Source: Primulina eburnea (taxonomy: Eukaryota > Streptophyta > Magnoliopsida > Lamiales > Gesneriaceae). Taken from it: a stretch of DNA of 64,000 nt. This document shows positions 45,896 through 58,271 of this stretch, one piece after another. Location: the NCBI RefSeq assembly GCF_022965805.1, contig NC_133104.1, positions 25,416,069-25,480,068 on the forward strand, given 5' to 3'. The notes beneath the pieces are model-generated. The model saw only the letters and a list, made by a program, of their open reading frames with translations, was not told the origin of the DNA and did no database searches. The translations under genes and the position numbers were made by a program. Every line of letters begins with the position of its first letter. The first letter of the stretch is position 1.

Positions 45896-46690
45896 ATTTA
45901 TTTATTTGTGTGTGTTAGGTGTGTTGTGTGCAGATGACACTGTTGAGACATCGAATTCTCGCACCCAATACGCAGTGAAAGTTTAAAAATATATTGTTCT
46001 TGGGCGTCGTGTGTTTAAAACATTCATAGGGTGTTTAGAATTATACATTTGCGTTCTTAACGCTGGACTCCAAACTATTCCGGTGTTTAGGCGGATATAG
46101 CCCTTCTTGTATATCCATACGAACTGCTCTTCTCCTTTGATCGTCTAATTAGATCCACGATCGAAAACTATGTTCCTCGCTTGAATTGCACTAGAAATCA
46201 CAAACGATTTGTGCGTTGAGACTGTGGCCTCCGAATTTCCAAAATCCGGAGACAAAACGGCGAAGCGGCGGAAAAAACCAAAAGGCTGAATATTTTCCTT
46301 GAAATTTTGCAAGTGACCGAGACTTCCATGATTCTAAATCATGGATCTTGTGCTAATTGATTATTAGTCAATAATTAACAATTAATTATTGATTTTTAAT
46401 CAACAATTAAGCAAATCCCATATGCTTTTATGGCCAAAATTTTCCACCAAAAACATGAGGTTGGCCGGGGTTTCAAGGAAGAAAAAAAGGAATTTTCAAT
46501 GTGTTTTGTGTAGAAAAAATTAGGGTTTTTAATTATGAGTCCTTGTGCTGTATATATAGAGTGAGACTCCTAATCTAATTATGAGTTCTTCTCCCACAAG
46601 GACTCTAATAATTTCATTATATTTAAACTCTCATATATTTGAATTTTTCTTACTTTTATTGACTCGAACCTATCCAAATTCATCATATAA
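45896..46690 (-). repeat. Probable 5' LTR of the decayed Copia (minus)
   Basis: On the minus strand a TATATATA box (46551-46558) is followed by an AAACCCTAATTT-type leader and, at 45941, by an LTR-like end (GAATTCGATGTCTCAACA). Gag and PBS are lost between 45895 and 45941. No second copy of this LTR was found in the window, so the assignment rests on position and layout. Confidence 0.45.
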
Positions 46691-48708
46691 GCTTAAATTT
46701 GATTTCTAAAATTTTTCTTAGACGTAAACCCGAGCATTTTGATTTAACTAATTATTAACTAAACAGTGAAGCGTATTAATGGAGAATAAATTTCAAACTT
46801 CATACTTTAACCCCAAATTTTAAACTTAATCTTTTAATGCCTAAACTACCACGTGAGCCACGAACCAGCCCGCTGAACCATGGTTCGAGCCCTCTCTATT
46901 CCTAGCCCTTGTTCAAACCCTTTTACCCAAACTCAAGCCATGTGCCCTTTTCCATCGAACCACCCTCGAGCCTTCTTGGACCAACCCTTGACCAAACCCT
47001 CCTAGACCACCCTGAACCGTCGTAGACCAGTGCTCCTCGACCCTAGCCCAGCCATCATAAAAATCCAAGCCCTAACTTCCTTAGAACCACTCGACTCCCA
47101 AAAACCTTGAGCCACTACCGAACCACCGTAGACCCTACCTAGCCCATCCCTAACAAGTGCACATGCCCTAGATGTCCACAGTCGAGCCACGCGCACCATG
47201 CACGAGAAACCCTAGGCCTGCGACTTCCCTACCTTCGTGTCAACCATCCAACCACCCTAGTACTCTTTCTAGCCTCCAGACATAGCCTGCCCAGGACCGT
47301 GACCAAGCCAGGTCCAGCCCTGATGCAGCCTCCCATATGGCCAAGCCTACCTTATCCTTCACTCCATTGTAACCTTTAGAAAACCCTAGGCTCGGATCAT
47401 TATTAGCCGTGCACGTTTCCAGTTTATGTTCCTCAGTTAAACCACTATTTTTATGACCCTTAAACGTTACTTATTGGTAGCGTGTCCCTTAGAACATCTA
47501 AGACAATTCATATACGTGTAGAAACATCGCAACTTTGAAAATATACGTCTAGAATTCAATAATTTGATTCAAATATGTTTTCTTGCATAAAAAATAAATC
47601 ATGCATATTATGGATTGCATGATGCCAAAGAAAGATTAGTAGCGTACCTTTGCGTTTAAAACGCTTCAATATTCAATCGTTGGTGTGGGTTGCTAAGGAG
47701 GACGAACGAGAGAAGAACGATCTTGATTTTTGCTCTCCAAATTCTTGAATATTTTGTGTGAGTTTTGTGAAGGTGTACGGCTGCTAGGACCCTGGGTTCC
47801 TTATTTAAGTTTTTCGAAAATCATGTGTTAATGTGTTAGGGTTTTGGGCTTTTTAGTTTAGGAGTAATTAGACCCAATAGTATTAGGTAAACTAGGCCCA
47901 TTAAAACCTGTTTAATTGAAAAATAAAAGTTTACAATTTTTTTTTCAAAACTAATAATTTTTGGGCTTTTAAAAAGTCCTTCGTTAGAATAAAACCTACT
48001 TCCCGAATAAAATTGAGATTGTCTTGAAAATAATTTGAACTCCATCATTTAAAAAAAAAAATTTAATCATATTATCGAGCCTTAAAAAAATTTATTCAAA
48101 ATATTTTTATCTTGGTCGTCCATGTCTTCTTTCCCTAGCATATATCAATTGATCCGATAAAATCTTCAGTTTTCATGGAATTCTTCAATCATATCGAAAT
48201 GTCCACTACTTGTTTTCTTTAAAATACACTATAAATTTTTATTTTTTTACTTTTTTAAAACTCTCATGATTCGGCCGATATATGCATACATACACTTTAA
48301 ATATTTTGCACCATTTTTCAAATAAACAACTAACTATATTTGAAAATTGAAAAGCAAGAATCCAAAACATAAAATCGTAAACGTTTGCCAATCCTAACTT
48401 AGCAATATTTTAAAATAAAGCCAATACTAAGAACCTCTCAAAAACCACTCAAAAGCATAATAAAAGTCGTAAAAATATTTAACATAAAATTTTAATCCTA
48501 AATGCGGAAAACTAGGATTGGCCGTCGGGTTATGTTCACCTTCAATCTAATCTGATCAACCATCAAGACCTCTGTCAAAATTAATATCATACTCACCGGC
48601 ATTCATCACACCTAGTAAGTCTGAAAACTCAGCAAACCATAATCTTAATAACAAGTAATATGTATACAATCACATGAAACAGCGAAATTACTTTTACTTA
48701 ACATATAC
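46691..48708 (-). repeat. Decayed long LTR fragments related to element H
   Basis: 46860-47340 (rich in GAGCCAC, CCTAG and CCAAGCC words), 47640-47680 (CCTTTGCGTTT) and 47760-47850 follow the same order of landmarks as LTR H at 50290-51480. From about 48200 to 48708 the sequence resembles the start of LTR H instead (GGGTTATG, CACACCTAGTAAGTCTGAAAAC). So pieces of two old LTRs are abutted, with PPT and PBS not recognisable. No coding sequence. Confidence 0.55.
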
Positions 48709-51700
48709 TGAAACGTCTGTACTTTTTATTACTTTAAAAGTACTAGAATTTTTTTTTAAACTCCATTTTCGGCCATGACATATAAAACAAAATAAAACAT
48801 CAACCAATTAGCATTTTAAAAATCAAGTGCAATAGTCATAAAATGAAATCGTCAACTGTTTTACCAAACCTAAAAAGCAATAAGTTTGAAAAGTATAGCT
48901 CATACTAAACCTCTCAAAAATCTCTCAAAAAGCATAAATAAATAGTCTTAAATTCATTAACATAAATCATAAATGCGAAAAAAGTACAAGCGCTGGTCCT
49001 CGGGTTATGTGCGCCTTCAGTCCAGTCAAATCATCCGTCAAGTCCTCCCTCAACCTCACCTGCATCCAACACACCTAATGAGTCTAAAGACTCAACACAC
49101 CATAATCTTTATAGCAAATAATACATATAAAACCACGTGCAACAGTGAAAATACTTTTACGTGAAAATAACATTTCATGACATGCAAACATAAACTTTAA
49201 CTTTCCTTTTTCCTCAACATGACATAACATAAACATTTTTCATGATCATAAACATTTTTCCTTTTCCATTTCCTATTCCTTTTGTTAAATTCAGAATGTT
49301 AATTGTTACTTTCCTCATCATGACAGAAACCTCAAAAGTCGATGGATCCATCTACATGTAACCACAGTACTGGGCGGCGGGGACATCAGCGACACTCTCA
49401 CGGGTCAATTGAGCCTTGGCCTATCCTCTTTCGAATAGAAAATACAATCGTCGGGGCTCCTTCTGGTGCCTTCTCTCATAAATGGGCTCCCTCTGGGGCC
49501 TTCTCCACTCACGATGTTCCCATTCTTACTTCAAACCTCATATCCTCAATGGTAACAATAGAAGTACGATTGTCCGGCTCCCATTGGGACCATGACCCTC
49601 ACGATATCTTCCAATGTAACCACGTAATAGTCACAATTACTTCCCTTCCTTCAACGTTTCTTATTCTCATCACTTTATAAAAATCATACATAACATAACA
49701 TTTTTTTTAAAACCAAGCATTCAACATGTCTTTTAAATGTCTTCCTTAAATCATAAAAATCTCATAGACATTTAAAAAAAAATCATATTTTAATCATGAA
49801 CATTTCATAAACATTTAAACTAATCATAATATCATAAAAACAGCATTTAGTGCACTGTCATGACCTTTACTAATTTAAGGTGTAAAAAGACCGTTTTCTA
49901 CCTAGAAGTAAAATTTCCCGTTTTTGATATTTTCTTTAATTCAATTACTCTAACATGTCCCAAATAATTATTTAAGCCTACATGAATTTTTTCATAATTT
50001 TATTTAGCTTAGATCGAGGACTTTTAAATTAATCTTTAAATGTGATGTATTAATGCGTTTAAATCCAAAATTAAACCGACCATTAATATAAAATTTACAA
50101 ATTAAAAACTTAGACTTCTAATAATTATTTAAGCTTGAACCTAATTTTTCATAATTTATATAGCTTAAACTAGGCGTTTCCATTAACTCATTAATAGCGT
50201 TTCGTGAGACGATTAAATCCTAATTAAATCCAAAACTCGTTATTTTGATACCAAATTTTAAACATAACATTTTTAGTATTTATTTTACCCTTCCAAGTCA
50301 TGAGCCACCCTCGTGGACCCTTGGATAAATTTTTCCTTATTCAATTTTCGCTTTTGACCCTTCGACGAACACACCGAGCCATCTCCCAATTTACTCGAGC
50401 CACGCCCGAGCCACCTCCAGCCAAACCCAAGCCAACCCATCTGGGAACCCTCCTGACCAAGACCAAGCCCCTGAAACTTGCCCAGGCTCGCTCAAACTGA
50501 CCTGGAACTAAGCTACACAATCTGCGCTCTTGTAGATTCTCGGGCCTATGGTTTCCTAGTGCCACTAGGACTCTTCCAGCTAACCACCGATCCAACCTGA
50601 CCCTAGCTATCCCTGGACCACGCCTAGACCCAGCCCAGACCTAGCCCTGCCCCTGAACCCCCACAACGAGCCAGCCCAAATAGCACAACAGTCCTCGCGT
50701 GTAGCTTACTTCTCTTATGTTTCATCATGTTCCTTCGAGCCACAGCCTACCCACTTGCACCGACCCTTACCCATCACCCTAAGACCCTGACGGACCACCT
50801 AGCTCACGCCCAAACCAAGCCATGGCCCCTGGAACTCTCGGCACCCTTCCTAGAATCCTGCAGCGTGAAGTCTCCCCTCATGCTAGGGCTCATCCAGCCC
50901 ACCTAGCGCGAGCCCTAGCCACCCTAGGACCCAACCTAGCCCTAGACTAAGACCACCCCTAACCCTGGACGAGCCCTGGTCAAGCCCCATCAACCCATGC
51001 AATAGTTGCCGCACCCATGAAGACACACAAACTCTCACGCTTCTTGTTCTGTGTGTGTGTCTAGGACTCTAAATTTCATAAAAATCATCCTTAACCAAGT
51101 CCTAATCATGGCTGGCCTTTAAACAATATAAAAAATATGATTTTGGGAAGCAAAAACACAAGTTTAGGACACCTATGCATGTAGTTACGAAAATTCCATC
51201 TTGTGTGCCATGTTTTTCATACAAAACAATTTTAAATAATTACTATGGTGTGAAATATGAGAAAAAGAAGAAATATGGCGTGCCTTTGCGTTTTAAACAC
51301 ACGATTAAACGTTGACGATGCGAGGAAATTTGACGTAGGAGACCTTAGGATGCTTTTCTTCCAAACCTTGCTTGATTTCTCCTTCCAAAATTCGTGTGTG
51401 CCGTGTCTATGGTGGGGAGAGTTTCTGAATATTTTATGAGAGGGAGGCGTGTACAATGGTAGGGGGTTTTGGATGATTAATAATTTTAAATAGCTAATTA
51501 ATTTGCTAACTAGGCTTAGGCCTATTAAGACACTAAATTAAGCTCATTAACCTTAATTAGAATTTAATAAAATATTAACAAGATTTTTGTTTAAATAAAT
51601 TTGTGAATTTATGAGCCAGATTGCCAAAAAACTCACGTTTTAGTTGAAAAACCAACACCAATAAAATTTACGTCACGGCATATAAATCACCTCAAAACCC

Positions 51701-51992
51701 CTATTTTCAAAAATATGAAAAACCATCAACCTTGTTTTAAACAATTAAAAACAATTATTTCATAAAAACATTTTACGTTTTTCAGCCCTCGGTCTCCGTT
51801 CCTCGATCGCAACTCGAATAACCTTTAAAAAATTATATTTTAATGCAACCATGTAGAAAAATATAATTTAAACATATCAATATGCACCACATAATTAATT
51901 AATACAATTAAAACATTTAATTAAAATACAAAAGAGTTTAATAATTGCATGCATGTGGTTCACGTGGACCTTTAAATTTTCAGAGCGTTACA
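48709..51992 (-). repeat. Element H 3' LTR (3284 bp)
   Basis: Runs TGAAACGTCTG...GAGCGTTACA on plus. Repeated in 53328-55484 up to the G insertion, with about the same order and modest divergence. It includes a GGATCC-containing stretch near 49345, a block of GAGCCAC/CCAAGCC words (50290-51000) and the TGAGTC stem-loop (49079-49094). The minus U5 has GACCCGAGGACC, shared with LTR A. Confidence 0.85.
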
Positions 51993-51995
51993 ATC

Positions 51996-51996
<1 letters not shown>

Positions 51997-52065
<69 letters not shown>
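51997..52065 (-). repeat. 69-bp poly-C run (poly-G purine tract on the minus strand)
   Basis: An unbroken run of 69 C follows the LTR end (51992) and ATCT. On the coding (minus) strand this is poly-G at the position of the polypurine tract that primes plus-strand DNA synthesis. Other tracts in the window have five to seven G. It may be a real expansion, or its length may be unreliable in the assembly. Confidence 0.8.
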
Positions 52066-53313
52066 TTTATATTGAATTTTGTATTCGAAATTTGCTTATC
52101 TTTAATAACCCAAAGTTTAGACTTAGTTCTAGTATCCGAAAAATCCATGCTTCCGCTGCGTTACTCTGATAAAACTTAAATTCTAGTATGTCGTTACGTC
52201 TCCTTGATCCGCGTTAAATTTTCCTTCAAAATACTTATTTTCAAATCTCAACTTAAAAAGACCCAAATGACTTGGTGCTATTATTATTATAACATCGAAT
52301 TTCGATTTTTCTTACAATTCCCAATATTAAAATATGGATGATCATGCTTATCGTATATTATTTTCCTTAATTATTTCATACCCAAAATATTCATCAACTT
52401 ATCAAATTTCGATCTTTAAATCCCAAACGCTTCCGCTATCGCTTAGATTTTCAAGCCTACTATCGATTCATTCTTAAAAACCTTTGATTAACTTTCCTTA
52501 TAACACTAAAACCAAGATATCCCAAACCAAGATAACACTAAAACACTAAAACCAAGATAACACTAAAATCTAAATCATTATAATTCTTACCATATTACCC
52601 ATTCCATTTGTTCTTATTGCTAAACCAATCCTCAAATTCCTTAGCAATTGCAAAATAAATTCTTAATTTCCTCAAAAATTATCTTAATTGGTCCTTAATT
52701 TCGAAAATCCTACGATTAACCCATAAGTTCTTGGCATTCTTAATTTCCTGCTACGAGTTTCCCATAAGATAATTTTCGATAATTTAAACTTATTTACCCA
52801 TAAATCAATTCCTATAACCAATCTTACCTTTCATCAAAACTTAAAACCCCAAATTATACATTTTTATATTTTCAAAGTCGTTGCAATTCCTCGAATAATT
52901 ATTACTTATGAGTAATTTTAAAAAATTAATTCGACTAGTAACCATGGATCATAATATTTTCTTATAAAATCTACGTGTCCCAAAGCATACATAATATTCA
53001 CGATTAACTGATGCCATAAAAGTAAAACGTCAATACTAAAACCCAAAAATCAACATAGTCCACTTCCACCACGAAGCCAACATGCGTTGAAATCAAAAAA
53101 ATTTCATTTCATATTTTAACACATATAAAAATTCTAAAGCATATAAAACATATATTACCATAAAGCTATTAAACATGAGACGTAAACATATAATTCATGT
53201 ATTTATGCAAGTAACAACATAAAATCATATAAAGCATTTAAATACTTACAATTTGAGGCTTGACAACTGATCTTTCCGGCACTGATGGTGGCACAACCAT
53301 TCACAAGACCTTT

Positions 53314-53325
53314 GCTCTTATACCA
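53314..53325 (-). other. Element H primer-binding site (variant)
   Basis: The minus strand reads TGGTATAAGAGC, one change from the initiator-Met complement TGGTATCAGAGC, two bases inside the 5' LTR. Confidence 0.7.
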
Positions 53326-53327
53326 AC

Positions 53328-55484
53328 TGAAACGTCTGCCCTTTTTGTTGCTTTAGAAGTACAAGAATTTTTTTCAAACTCCATTTTCGGCCATGACATA
53401 TAACACATGAAAATATAAAATATTTTCCCCCTTTAAAATAAAACATCAACCAACTAGAATTTTAAAAATCAAGTGCAATAGACATAAAATGAAATCGTCA
53501 ACTGTTTTACAAAACCTAAAAAGCAATAAGTTTGAAAAGTATAGCCCATACTAAACGTCTAAAAGGGCTGGTCCTCGGGTCGTGTGCGCCTTCAATCCAG
53601 TCAAATCATCCGTCAAGTCCTCCCTCAACCTCACCTGCATCCATCACACCTAGTGAGTCTAAAGACTCAGCACACCATAATCTTTATAGCAAATAATACA
53701 TATAAAACCACATGCAACAGTGAAAATAATTTTACGTAAAAGTAACATTTCATGACATGCAAACATACACTTTAACTTTCCTTTTTTTTTTCAACATGAC
53801 ATAACATGAACATTTTTCATGATTATAAACATTTTTCCTTTTACTTTTTGTTGAATTCAGATCGTTAATTGTGACTTTACTCATCATGACATAAACCTCA
53901 AAAGTCGATGGATCCATCTACATGTAACCACAGTACTGGGCGGCGGGGACATCAGCGACACTCTCACCGGTCATCTGAGCCTTGGCCTATCCTCTTTCGA
54001 ATAGAAATACGATCCTCGGGGCTCCCTCTGCGTCATCTCCCATAAATGGGCTCCCTCCGGAGCCTTCTCCCCTCACGATATTTCATTCTTACCTCAAACC
54101 TCATATCCTCAATGGTAATAATAGAGGTACGATCGTTGAGCTCCCACTGATACCATAACCCTCACGATATCTTCCAATGTAACCACGTCATAGTCACAAT
54201 TACTTCCTTCCCTTCCTTCAACGTTTTTTATTCTCATCACTTTATAAAAATCCTACATAACATAACATTTTTGTTTTTGAAACCAAGCATGCAACATGTC
54301 TTTTAAATGTCTTTCTTAAATCATAAAAATCCATTAGATATTTAAAAAAATCATATTTTAATCATGAACATTTAATAAACATTTAAAAATAATCATAATA
54401 TCATAAAAACAGCATTTAGGACACTGTCATGACCTTTACTAATTTAAGGTGTAAAAAGACCGTTTTACCCCTAGACGTAAAATTTCCCGTTTGGGACATT
54501 TTCTTGAATTCAATGACTCTAACATGTCCCAATTAGTTATTTAAGCCTACATAATTTTTTTTCATAATTTTATTTAGCTTAGATCGAGAACTTTTAAATT
54601 AATCTTTAAATGTGACGTGTTAATGCGTTTAAATATCGAATTAAACCAACCATTAATATAAAATTCTCAAATTAAAAACTTAGACTTCTAATAATTATTT
54701 AAGCTTAAAACAAATTTTCATAATTTTATAAATCTTAAAACTAGGAGTTTCCATTAAGTCGTTAATTAGCGTTTCGTGAGGCGATTAAATCCAAATTAAA
54801 TCCAAAACTCGTTATTTTTATCCCAAATTTTAAACATACCATTTTTTAGTATTTATTCTACCCTTCCAAGTCATGAGCCACCCCCGTGGACCCTTGGATA
54901 AATTTTTCCTTCTTTAATTTTCGTTTTTGGCCCTTCGACGAACACACCGAGCCATCTCCCAATTTACTCGAGCCACGCCCAAGCGACCTCAAGCCAAACC
55001 CGAGCCAACCCATCTAGGAACCCTCTTGAACAAGCCCAAGCCCCTGAACCTAGCCCAGGCTCGTTGAAACTCACCTGGAACTAAGCTACACAATATGCGT
55101 TCGTGGAGATTCTCGCGCCTATGGTTTCCTAGTGCCACTAGGAGTCTTCCAGCCCCTTAACCAGCGACCCAACCTGACCTTAACCATCCCTGGACCACGC
55201 CCAGACCCAGCCCAGACCTAGTTCAGCCCCTGAACCCCCATAGCAAGCCACCCCAAACAGCACTGCAGTCCTTGCGTATAGCTTGCTTCTCTTACGTTTC
55301 ATCATGTTCCTTCGAGCCACAACCTACCCACTTGCACCGACTCTTGGCCCGACCCTTACCCATCACCCTAGGACACTGATAGACCACCTAGCTCGCACCC
55401 AGACCAAGACATGGCCCCTGGAACTCTCGGCACCCTACCTAGAATCCTGCAGCGTGAAGTCTCCCCTCACGCTAGGGCTCTTCA
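53328..55484 (-). repeat. Element H 5' LTR, part left of the G insertion
   Basis: Matches about 48709-50890 of the 3' LTR, with stem-loop TGAGTC-TAAA-GACTCA at 53654-53669. It breaks off at GCTAGGGCTCTTCA (55484), where TGTGACACCCC of G begins. The remaining ~1.1 kb should lie beyond the window. Confidence 0.83.
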
Positions 55485-57081
55485 TGTGACACCCCGAGTC
55501 CGTAGCATCGGTGACATCCGACATTGTTTAACAATTACTTGGAAACAATTAAGCCTCGTATTGAAATGCCAAAACCAGTCTTTTTTATAAATTAAACATT
55601 GTCTTTACATTGACAATAGAATTAGAAATACATCAGAGTTTCAAATAGCGGAAACGAAAAGAAAGCAAAATCTTGAGTTCTGATCTTCATCTTCGATTCA
55701 CCAACCCCAGAAAGCTTCTTGCTCTACCTCATTCAGTTGCTCCTCATCTTTACCAGAAATTTGTAAGGGGTGAGTGTTTTGGGAAACACTCAGCAAGTGG
55801 GGTCGATCGATTCCAAAGATACATATAGAACTTAATTTTCTTAAAACGTTCTTTTAACAGACTTTTAAAACTTAATATTCTTAGCTTATCAGGACAGAGA
55901 AAAATCGAATAAATGACAGAATACATCAGATGATTCAGAACAATTCAAAAACATATTAAATCAATACAGAACAGAACAGAACATATCATAACAGGCATAC
56001 CACTGTTACTCATCTCATTTTCATGGTCAAATTTTCCCCAATATGTTAGTCCTCTAAGGGATGAGGCCAGAACATGGTTTTATACCCACCAATGGGGGTC
56101 AGAACAGAACAAGGTTTTAAACGCACCAATGGGGACCAGAACATAACTACAATTCTCGTCTCATTTCAAATTTGAATCGTAACAGTATAACAGGATTCAA
56201 AAAGAACTTTTCAGAGTTTCAGATTTCAGAGCTTTCATACGGACACAGCGGAATCAATGAATTTCGAAGCATAGAATAGAACACATAATCGATCGAAATT
56301 TAAAACAGAACAGATAACATTTTTATAAAATGAAGACACACATACATGCATTTCATGATATACATATTCAAGTTTAAAAATACAAACGAATATATATCAA
56401 AAGCCCACTTACAGATTTGGAGGTAAATTCCAAAATGCAGACTTTGGCAAGAACTTGTCCCTCGAAATTTTCTGCAGCACGTTGACGTATTTTTCACTAG
56501 TAGTGTCTTCACTTCGGCAGCACCTCGACACAGGATGGAAACTCTGGACTGCACGAAAAATCCTTCCTTCTTCTTCCTTGAGTTCGGCTGAATGGTTTTG
56601 GGTGAGGGGAGGGCCGAAATTTTGAGGCTTTATGAAATGGTTTTCTATCACTCCTTTGAGCACTATTTACAGAGGATTCCTTGCCCCTTTGCCTCCCCAT
56701 GGCGGACCCCTTGTGCTCCAAGAAATGGAGTAATGGTGGTCAAAGCATACCAAGCACCATAGGCCATCTCTTGCATCATAATTGTGTCTTGGTCTCCTAG
56801 CTCCTCCCTTAGGTCCTTTATGAATTAACTCAAAGGTTATTTCCTGCACATTTAAATTGTCCAAATGCTTGGCTCAACTTATAGCTCCCTTTTTTGTTTT
56901 GTTAGGACAAGCCTGGTTGAGCTTCTTCGAGCTGAAAGATCGAGTCCTTGAGCTGGGGTTTTATTTCTCCCGTGACGCTACTCCGATGGATGCGATTACT
57001 TGTAGCTTGTCCTCCTGTTGAGCTAATCCCCGAGCTTTGAAGTTTCTTCCTCGAGTTAAATTTAATGAAAATCTAAGTTAA
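55485..57081 (-). repeat. LTR of element G (minus), solo or 3' LTR, cut by E
   Basis: On the minus strand it ends GACTCGGGGTGTCACA at 55485, a usual gypsy LTR 3' end. No PBS follows, so it is a solo or 3' LTR. A TGTAAATAGTG box near 56670 (minus) and a leader downstream support the orientation. It carries the 22-bp hairpin at 55771-55792. E splits it at 57081 (TSD GTTAA, 57077-57081); its start lies beyond the window. Confidence 0.65.
55771..55792. repeat. Hairpin TGAGTGTTT-TGGG-AAACACTCA in LTR G
   Basis: Perfect 9-base arms around a 4-base loop, in the R/U5 part of LTR G on the minus strand. Its role is unknown; a transcript-level stem-loop is possible. Confidence 0.75.
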
Positions 57082-57239
57082 TGTTACGCCTTAAACGCAT
57101 ACAAATCTCGAGGATGAGATTAATGTTTTTAATGCTGTAACATATCCCAAAGTTTTTGTTTTGATGATACCAAAACTTGGATTAAAAATGTACTAATGTT
57201 TTATATTGAGGCATGAAGGAAATTAAGAACAAGGTTACG

Positions 57240-57711
57240 TTCGGAAGATCCGAAATTTGGTTCGGACGTTCCGAAATTGTGCCAATCAGAAGCAAAATAG
57301 AAGCTGTTCAGAAGCTGCGAGGAGCAAGTTCGGACGTTCCGAAGACTGGATCGGACGTTCCGAACACAAGCAATCAAATCACTTCAATCCGGAGACAAAT
57401 TGATCTGACTGTTGATTGAGTAGATTTCGGACGCTACGATGGACATGATCGGAAGCTACGAAGTGTTGAAGATTTCAAATCTCCGGAAACGCGGGAATGT
57501 GCGGACGGTACGAACTGGAGTTCGGACCTTCCGAAGTTGTTCATACACTGTCTAAAAGAACTGTTCAGAAGAAACGAAGTTTGATCGATCCCTCCGAAGC
57601 ATATGTTCGGACCCTACGAAGTCAAGAACGGAAGATCCGAAGTCATGCCAGAATTACGCAAATTGATTTCAATCACATCGGAAGTTCCGAAGCACAAACG
57701 GAAGATCCGAA
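57240..57711 (+). promoter_or_regulatory. TTCGGAnnnTCCGAA dyad block of LTR E
   Basis: Starts with two perfect dyads, 57240-57254 (TTCGGAAGATCCGAA) and 57261-57275 (TTCGGACGTTCCGAA), and continues with about twelve more or less perfect copies. One subset has TACGA in the right arm (GGACGCTACGA, GGAAGCTACGAAG, GGACCCTACGAAG). The last copy ends 20 bp before the TATA box. The same core fills the LTRs of Gypsy B and C. Confidence 0.78.
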
Positions 57712-57730
57712 CCTTGGCGTCCAAGACTAG

Positions 57731-57739
57731 TATAAATAG
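57731..57739 (+). promoter_or_regulatory. TATA box of element E 5' LTR
   Basis: TATAAATAG, 20 bp after the dyad block; conserved at 63523-63531 in the 3' LTR. Confidence 0.82.
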
Positions 57740-58236
57740 GCCTTTGAGGATGCATTCTCAATCATCCCACTCCATTCTCTCTTGTCTCTTACAAAGCTTT
57801 CTACTATCTCTTGTGTGCGTTGATTAAAAGAGTTGTAATATCAAAAGAGTTGTAGAAAAAGAGTGAAAGTAATACTCTCGAGTGGGTTGTAAAGTTCGTG
57901 GCTATCCTTGGAGCCCTCAAGGCCAAGTAGACGCATCGAGACGTGGTTGTAAAAGCTAGCTTGGAGCTCCTAAAGCCAAGTCGTCATAGTGATACCTCGA
58001 TCCTCATCGAGAAGGGGAGACGTAGACGATTCTTCGTCGAACTTCCATAAACATCTCTATCCCACTTTACTTTACGCATTTACTTTACTACACATTTATT
58101 TTACGCACTTACTTTACGCATTCATTTTTATTTGTGATTGTCCCTCAAGTCTTCCACTTGCAATTTTTGCAAACTCGTTTTAAAAACGCTAAAGGGCCTT
58201 AAAGAACCTATTCACCCCCCCTTTAGGTTCTTCAAG

Positions 58237-58249
58237 TGGTATCAGAGCC
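58237..58249 (+). other. Element E primer-binding site
   Basis: TGGTATCAGAGCC, complement of the initiator-Met tRNA 3' end, two bases after the 5' LTR. The gag frame is already open here, but its first ATG is at 58272. Confidence 0.93.
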
Positions 58250-58271
58250 TAGTTTTTCAAAATCTTTTAAA

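Larger units (their letters stand above)
51993..53327. other. Element H interior, non-coding
   Basis: It contains the poly-C tract (51997-52065), then AT-rich sequence with stops in all frames. A short duplicated AACACTAAAACCAAGATA unit occurs near 52502-52570. No gag, protease, RT or integrase motif was found. The PBS-like site lies at its right end. Confidence 0.75.
48709..55484 (-). mobile_element. Element H, large non-coding LTR retrotransposon derivative (LARD)
   Basis: One complete LTR (48709-51992) and the first 2.16 kb of a second (53328-55484) flank a 1335-bp interior with no coding sequence. The PBS-like TGGTATAAGAGC (minus, 53314-53325) and the G-rich tract beside 51992 fix a minus orientation. 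Its left TSD would be TATAC (48704-48708); the right end lies beyond the window because G and E interrupt the 5' LTR. It would depend on another element's proteins. Confidence 0.8.
57082..58234 (+). repeat. Element E 5' LTR
   Basis: TGTTACGCC...GGTTCTTCA. Dyad block 57240-57711, TATA box TATAAATAG at 57731-57739, leader from about 57760. The second copy begins at 62874 (TATA box 63523-63531). Confidence 0.95.

Noticed and set aside
46860..47340. Host gene exon (long GC-rich stretch)
   Set aside because: It shares words and order with LTR H, has no stable reading frame and is flanked by LTR-like sequence.
51945..52169. Open frame with a long polyproline run
   Set aside because: It is only the translation of the 69-bp poly-C tract at a retrotransposon purine tract; no domain or start context.
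50300..55489. Proline- and arginine-rich frames in the GAGCCAC/CCAAGCC region as a gene family
   Set aside because: The region lies inside LTR H, is repeated in both LTRs and in an older LTR, and has no consistent frame between copies.
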